A stretch of 64,000 nt of DNA, taken from Glandiceps talaboti (lineage: Eukaryota; Hemichordata; Enteropneusta; Spengelidae). This document shows, one piece after another, positions 59,026 to 64,000 of the stretch. The notes under the pieces were generated by a model. That model saw only the letters and a program-made list of their open reading frames with translations. It made no database searches and was not told where the DNA came from. Location: positions 10,252,001-10,316,000 of the forward strand of contig NC_135556.1 in the NCBI RefSeq assembly GCF_964340395.1. The letters run 5' to 3'. Each line of letters starts with the position of its first letter. Positions within the stretch are counted from its first letter, which is position 1. A program made the position numbers and the translations under genes.

Positions 59026-59348
59026 ACAAGCCAAGTTCAACAAAAAATATGGAATATATACTCTGGTCATTCTTCATCATGACAACGCGCGTCTACATCA
59101 CTGGCTCTACTGTGTTCGAAATATGAGTCAAAACATTCAAAATTGCTATTACTTTCCTCAATTTTTCTTTGATATTACTGGCGGTGGTATAATTATGTTA
59201 TTCTCCAATATTTTTCTTCATTCAGCTGGAAAATACTCATGACCTAAGGGTGTTGTCACTACGAGTCACTAGACGAGTAGTGACAAAGGCCCCTTAGGTC
59301 ACTCGTATTTTCCTTGACTGAACGAAGAAAACTATTGGGGAATAACAT
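59026..59348 (+). mobile_element. Interspersed foldback repeat, copy 2, in a COMMD8 intron
   Basis: The right half (59201-59348) is an imperfect palindrome: ATGTTATTCTCCAATATTTT, CAGCTGGAAAATACTCATGA and CCTAAGGG pair with CCCTTAGGTCACTCGTATTT and ATTGGGGAATAACAT. Confidence 0.6.
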
Positions 59349-59393
59349 CTAATGGTACTGCATACACTGGCTTGACATCCATGCTATCCTTAC

Positions 59394-59546
59394 CTTTAGT
59401 TTCCAGTCAAAATCTGTGAAATGTGCTTGTGAAATAGCTGCTGTATTTTCTAAAAGCATTCTTCTGATCTCATCTTTTCGTACATTATAGCAATCTACAA
59501 TTATCTTCTGATGGTCTGCAGGAACACTTTCTACACCTTTACAAAA
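59394..59546 (-). CDS. COMMD8: COMMD8 internal exon
   Basis: The minus strand has a 51-codon phase-0 exon: FCKGVESVPADHQ, KIIVDCYNVRKDEI, RRMLLENTAAISQ and AHFTDFDWKLK. It is bounded by an acceptor (TATTTCAG) and a strong donor (AAG/GTAAGG). RKDEI..ALL....AIS.....DFDW is the signature joining the N-terminal helical domain to the COMM domain in COMMD8. It joins in frame to the next exon (DWKLK then LAMASDKL). The exon lies about 0.9 kb from the COMM-domain exon and 2.6 kb from the preceding exon. This exon was not copied into the array. Confidence 0.88.
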
Positions 59547-61025
59547 CTGAAATATATTAAATAAAAACAAATGTGAATACAGGTATGCCAACTTTTTTTT
59601 TCATCTCTCTGAGCTATTGCTAATTTCAACTTCCAGCTCATTGCAAAACCAGACTTATCCAGAATTCTGGTAAATTGAGAGTTCTGTTGATAAGGGATAC
59701 ATGTATCTCAGCTCTCGCTTTTCAAATTTATTGTTCCTATTGGTTAAATTTCTCATTATCAAGGGACGTCTTCCTTTATGACAACCTTTTCCAGAGAAAA
59801 AAAAATTCTTCGTCGAAGACATATCCAACTAGTGTACTAAAAGTATATTTTTTCAGACAAATATGGCCATCCTTCAGTCAAAAGATAATTAATAATAATT
59901 TATGTGTCCAATGTTATCTACATATAAAGATTTTATCAGTCACCTTCAAATATGTACTTGATACACAAGAAAAGGGTTGATTTTGACGTCGTGTGAGTGA
60001 AAAGAAGCAATGTTTAGTAAGATTTTTGTTGAGCCAGAATCGTTTGATTTCGACTGATTTCTATTGTAGGAAAGAGCATCACTTCTAACATATTTCACAA
60101 AGCCATCAGATTCCAATCACGCATAAATCATAACATGAAAAACACATTTTTTATGAAACAATATGCCAGACATATGTCCATTTCTTTTATTATTTTCTAT
60201 TGCCAGTGTCAGTGATTACTCCATAGAAGGTTGTGGTACTGTAATGTTGTATACTGAAGTATTGATATGTGTGCACAATGCACTCCATCAGTTGGTATCA
60301 GTAAAACATATGGCTTCATAACTGGATTCTTTGTTAGATGTGAAACGGGTACAGATTTGGTATGCACAAGCCTGTTGCTTAAATTACAAAACTTACATAG
60401 AAAGGAAAGGCACACAAGATACTTGTCTACTAAAATTCAGACAGGAGCCTGTCTTCTATCTGTGACACGTTTGCAATAATGTATCAATTATTTTGGATAT
60501 AAGCTAAACTGAAATAAATGAATGAACGCTTAGTCTGAGCTAATACATGTAGTACCCATAGTTGTGCACATTGTTTCACATGCTTAGCACTGCACAAGAC
60601 CTGGATGTTGTCATGAGCACATCCTCTGCCTGTACATTTCTGAAACTGAAAGCAACAGAATTTTTGAGTGTATCTATTCAAGTTGCATCTTCAGTGTTAT
60701 CTTTGTCGTTGTTGATAAGGTGTTGTGTATTTGAGGTTTGGTGTTATATATTTATTAAGCATTGAACAGAATCGGTCAGCATGGAATCTACTATCCTAAT
60801 TTCCCAGATGATCTACAAAATTTTGAAACAGTACAGTTATTATGATAGCACATGCTAGCATCAACTGATGCTTGACATGATGTTCTATAAATAGCCAGCC
60901 TATCATGTGACTTGTCCAAATGCACACAGCAAAATCATCTAGACTTTAGTATTTATTCATGTTAGTTTAGTTTAGTTTATATTCAAAACATGTATGCAAT
61001 ATTTTAAGCAATAAACCCCCCCCCC

Positions 61026-61143
61026 CCCTGGGGATGGTATACCAAGAGGTTTTGACCAGTGAAGGAAATATATGCACGAGCAATAGCGAGTGCATATATC
61101 GAGTTCACTGGTCAAAACCGAGTTGTATGCCATTCCCAGGGGT
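61026..61143. repeat. Near-perfect palindrome
   Basis: CTGGGGATGGTATACCAAGA and GGTTTTGACCAGTGAA pair with TTCACTGGTCAAAACC and TTGTATGCCATTCCCAG around ATATATGCACGAGC/GCGAGTGCATATAT. It lies in a COMMD8 intron. Confidence 0.7.
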
Positions 61144-61154
61144 GGTTTATCGCT

Positions 61155-61385
61155 ATTATATTATACCAGTATATTGAAAATGTCGGAAACAAGAAAAGAC
61201 GCAACATTTTCTGGTTTCATTTGCACCCCCATCCCTGCACAGACTACAACGTTCATAGACATCAAACATCAAAATTTGGAAGCGTGCCAACTGTGCATTA
61301 TCGCTCATTTTAGACGCGCTAGTTCAATGTCTAGACCAATCAGATCTCTCGATTTGTGCCATCAATATACTGGTATAATATAATA
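61155..61385. mobile_element. Short inverted-repeat element
   Basis: TTATATTATACCAGTATATTG on the left matches the complement of CAATATACTGGTATAATATAA on the right, with about 190 bp between. It stands between two palindromes, so the whole of 61015-61500 may be one composite foldback. Confidence 0.5.
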
Positions 61386-61394
61386 TATATTATT

Positions 61395-61498
61395 GCCTTG
61401 ATATTGGATTATATGCTCTCGATCAGCATGATGCGTAGCAGAGTGCTGATCGAATCCTTGCACCGAGGGCATATAATCCAATATCAAGGCTATAATAT
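61395..61498. repeat. Palindrome
   Basis: GCCTTGATATTGGATTATAT and GCTCTCGATCAGCA pair with TGCTGATCGA and GGGCATATAATCCAATATCA around a roughly 15-nt loop. Confidence 0.7.
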
Positions 61499-61604
61499 TT
61501 TTATTATGTCACCTGGGAATTCACTTTCATGCAAGGAATTTCATGTCAGGAACTCTAAAGATGAATATATGTGACATATAATAATACAACATATTCACAG
61601 ATAG

Positions 61605-61945
61605 ACAATCTGTCCCCCTATTTAATTATAAATTTTCCCATGTCTATAGAAACCAATGTCAATCAGTCCCCCTAGTTTAATTATACATTTTCACGTCTAT
61701 AGAAACCAATGTGTCAATCAGTCCCCTTATAATAACAAATTTTCACATGTCTATAAAAAAAAAGTGTCAATCAATCCCTCGTTTAATTATAAATTTTCAC
61801 ATCTATAGAAACCAATGTGTCAATCAGTCCCCTTAGTTTAATTACAAATTGTCACATCTATAAAAACCAATGTGTCAATCAGTCCCCCTAGTTTAATAAC
61901 AAATTTTCAAGTCTATAGAAACCAATGTGTCAATCACACTATTTT
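61605..61945. repeat. Minisatellite, about 60-bp unit, about six copies
   Basis: Units contain AGTCCCCCTAGTTTAATTA, AATTTTCACATCTATAGAAA and CCAATGTGTCAATC, with small length changes between units. It is in a COMMD8 intron. Confidence 0.8.
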
Positions 61946-62133
61946 CTATTTTGTATAAACACAATGACATGGCCATAAAGTTCTGTCTGCAATTCTGAAT
62001 TTTCTGTGCAACAATTATTAGCCTAAAACTTATGTTCAGCCGAATGTCACGTTATCCAAGTGCATGCATACTGCATGCATGTATACTGTGGACTGTATTA
62101 TTATGTACTGCAAAGTTCAAAGGAAGACATTAC

Positions 62134-62289
62134 CTGCTCTGTGGTAGCATTGCATTTGACGGCAGATTTCAGCACTTTTTGTGAGCTGTTAACTACTGTA
62201 AACCATTCCTCAATATTCCAGATTTTGGCATAGTCTTGAAAGCGTGGCTGTCTGTGGCCACACAAACCATCAACAACTTGATGAAAAAA
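62134..62289 (-). CDS. COMMD8: COMMD8 exon encoding the N-terminal helical domain
   Basis: The minus strand has a 52-codon phase-0 exon: FFHQVVDGLCGHRQPRFQDY, AKIWNIEEWF, TVVNSSQKVLKSAV and KCNATTEQ. It is bounded by an acceptor (T-rich tract ending TTTGTAG) and the donor CAG/GTAATG. Human COMMD8 has a corresponding LLHKIIDGICGR...YQDY..VW..EEW segment (from memory). The start codon exon is expected at higher coordinates. I saw no convincing candidate between 62290 and 64000, so it is probably outside the window. Together the three exons supply about 155 of an expected 180-185 residues. Confidence 0.87.
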
Positions 62290-62959
62290 CTACAAACACA
62301 AATTAAAAAAAAAAAAAAAAACCATGATAAATTAATTAATATTTGTACAGGAAAATTCTACTATTCATCCAATCTCAACATCACTATAGTAAACATTTTG
62401 AAAGTTAATGTCTACTGTGAATCAAGTACTGGTACATGCACGTGGTTGTACACTTTTTATAAGAAGGTGACAATATTTGTTGACACTGTCCATTTATTTA
62501 TGAATGGAAAATATCCATAAAAGTAAAAACATTATTGTTACAATAATAAACAGATGGAAATGGGCAAGAGTAACAGTAAGTTATTTTTAGACTTGATACC
62601 ACATATGATATCAACACTTTACTAAAAAAAATAGTGCCAATAAATGGCATTATAGCACGACTACAGTTTTTAGAAATGTTTATCCACTTGCTGATCCATG
62701 CTAGCCTGGCTAGGTATAGGTATCCATTCCCTGAATGATTATCCAGTTGCCTATCCAGCCCTGTTGTTATCTTTGCAATCATTTGTCTGTTGTTATGAGT
62801 GTGGTCATGGTTGCTAGGGATAGTTGCATACATTTTTTTAATTAAACTTGCCTACTACATGTTATTTTAGCAAAATATACTGGCATTTAGTTGTCGCTAA
62901 GGGTGTGGTCATGGTTGCTAGGGTCAATTGTGTCAAAATATTTTGAACAAAATCTGCAG

Positions 62960-63375
62960 AATAAAACTTCTAGAAAAATCTCACCAAATTTCAGTCTCAT
63001 TGACCAAGTACTTTTTGAGATATAATTTTTTGACCAAAATTCACATTTTTACACCTAATTTGTATATTGCTGATGAGATCGTATTATATCATATGCCTAA
63101 TATTTCTTCATCTACACCCCCCCCCCCCTCCCCCAAATGCATCCCCATTAAATTTCAGCCCAATCTGCTCAGTAGTTATGGAATTAAAGATTTTTGACCA
63201 AAAAAGACACATTTCTAACCCTAGTTTGCATATTACCTATGGAATCATCATGTCATGAACATATCTTAATCTACACACCCCTAAGAACATTCCCACCAAA
63301 TTTCAGACCAATATGCCTATTAATTTTTGACCAAAAATGACTTATTTTGACACAAATCACACACCTGTTATGCGA
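62960..63375. repeat. Degenerate tandem repeat, units of about 135-165 bp
   Basis: Three units each contain a version of AAATTTCAG.CC.AT followed by TTTTTGACCAAAA (near 63027, 63190 and 63325). Related text occurs near 6120-6190. No coding signal. Confidence 0.6.
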
Positions 63376-63711
63376 TCGCTTTGCTCTGAACAATTTCCTT
63401 ATCAGTTCAGTTGTGCTATAAAACCTACTGTGTGGCTGTTTTGATATGATAACATTTATGTATGAGCTTGCTGTTATTTTCAGTTCTCTGAAAAGAGTGA
63501 AAGTAGTTTCTAGAAAATGATGAACATGTAAAAATTAGGTCCTTTCAATGCTTTGTGAAAAGACAGAGAAAAACTTAGCATGATGTCTTTCTGAATAACA
63601 TACATGATAAATATATGTATACATGAACCATGAAAAAACTACAATTGCCCTACAGAATCACAGGAATCACTATATGCTACATAGATTGTATAACAATTAA
63701 CAACTACTTAG

Positions 63712-63975
63712 ATGTTATTCCCCAATATTTTTTCTTTTTTCAGCCAAGGAAAATATGAGTGACCTAGGGTATTTTCCAGCTGAATGAAGAAAGATATTGG
63801 AGAATAACATAATTATATCAGCACCAATAATATCACACAAAAATTGGAGAAAGTAATGACAATTTTCAACATTTTGACCCATATTTCGAACACAGCAGAA
63901 CCACTGACATAGACACACATTGTCGTGACATAAAACTACCACAGTATATATTCCATATTTACAGCTTATGCATGT
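63712..63975 (-). mobile_element. Interspersed foldback repeat, copy 3, inverted
   Basis: Reverse-oriented relative of the previous repeat. The order is palindromic part (TTATTCCCCAATATTTTTTC ... GGAGAATAACAT), then the complement of the AATATGGAATATATACT part. Confidence 0.55.
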
Positions 63976-64000
63976 TAGTATGTTACCTTTTTTTCAGTTA

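Larger units (their letters stand above)
59547..62133. other. COMMD8 intron
   Basis: Between two phase-0 exons. It holds the palindromes and minisatellite listed separately. Short frames on both strands show no family resemblance. Confidence 0.6.
62290..64000. other. Probable COMMD8 5' intron
   Basis: AT-rich with two copies of GTGTGGTCATGGTTGCTAGG (near 62799 and 62890), the degenerate tandem repeat and an inverted foldback copy. No exon was recognised. Confidence 0.45.

Noticed and set aside
59675-60480. Several 65-100-codon frames in the COMMD8 intron
   Set aside because: There are overlapping frames on both strands, no splice-site support and no recognisable domain.
61090-61383. 97-codon frame across the foldback region
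   Set aside because: It lies within palindromic and inverted-repeat DNA, and its composition and lack of a family match argue against a gene.

Overview
The window looks like nuclear DNA of a marine invertebrate, probably a deuterostome. It has AT-rich noncoding DNA, abundant microsatellites and palindromic transposons, a Penelope-like element, a CR1/Jockey-group LINE, and spliced and intron-poor genes with GT-AG introns. My best guess is an enteropneust hemichordate or a relative such as amphioxus. That guess rests on general impression, not on a diagnostic marker.

Most of the window (about 1-56 kb) is a tandem array of eight plus-strand genes for a Golgi type II glycosyltransferase of the beta-1,4-N-acetylgalactosaminyltransferase family (B4GALNT1 / GM2-GD2-synthase-like, CAZy GT12). 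They start at 412, 8452, 16805, 22883, 30728, 39260, 47023 and 53843. Each coding region is a single exon of 542-570 codons, preceded by a conserved promoter/leader and a probable 5'-UTR intron whose acceptor lies 19 nt before the ATG. Seven copies are open. The copy at 22883 has a 1-nt frameshift in an A run. The array has a higher-order layout: gene pairs 2+3, 4+5 and 6+7 form three successive blocks of 14-16.4 kb. The last two blocks are very similar. Gene 8 is a chimera of the two gene types.

In each block the first gene is followed by a type-1 module: a TTA-flanked inverted-repeat element enclosing a TA-flanked inverted-repeat element, which in the first block also holds a Penelope-like element. 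An orphan gene leader comes next. The second gene is followed by a type-2 module: a TTAA-flanked palindromic element with another element nested in it, then a decayed, opposite-strand copy of the penultimate or last exon of COMMD8.

The apparently functional COMMD8 gene lies on the minus strand at about 58.3 to beyond 62.3 kb, with three in-frame exons visible. The duplication unit was therefore a transferase gene plus the convergent tail of COMMD8. The array grew by unequal crossover and was then reshaped by gene conversion and young transposon insertions. Two of these, a LINE at 36.2-38.6 kb and a TTAA palindrome at 51.9-52.2 kb, can be dated relative to the duplication because empty sites are present in sister blocks.

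The right end (58.5-64 kb) holds COMMD8 introns rich in foldback elements and a roughly 60-bp minisatellite. A lone coding-like minus-strand exon at 3500-3655 belongs to a gene I do not recognise.
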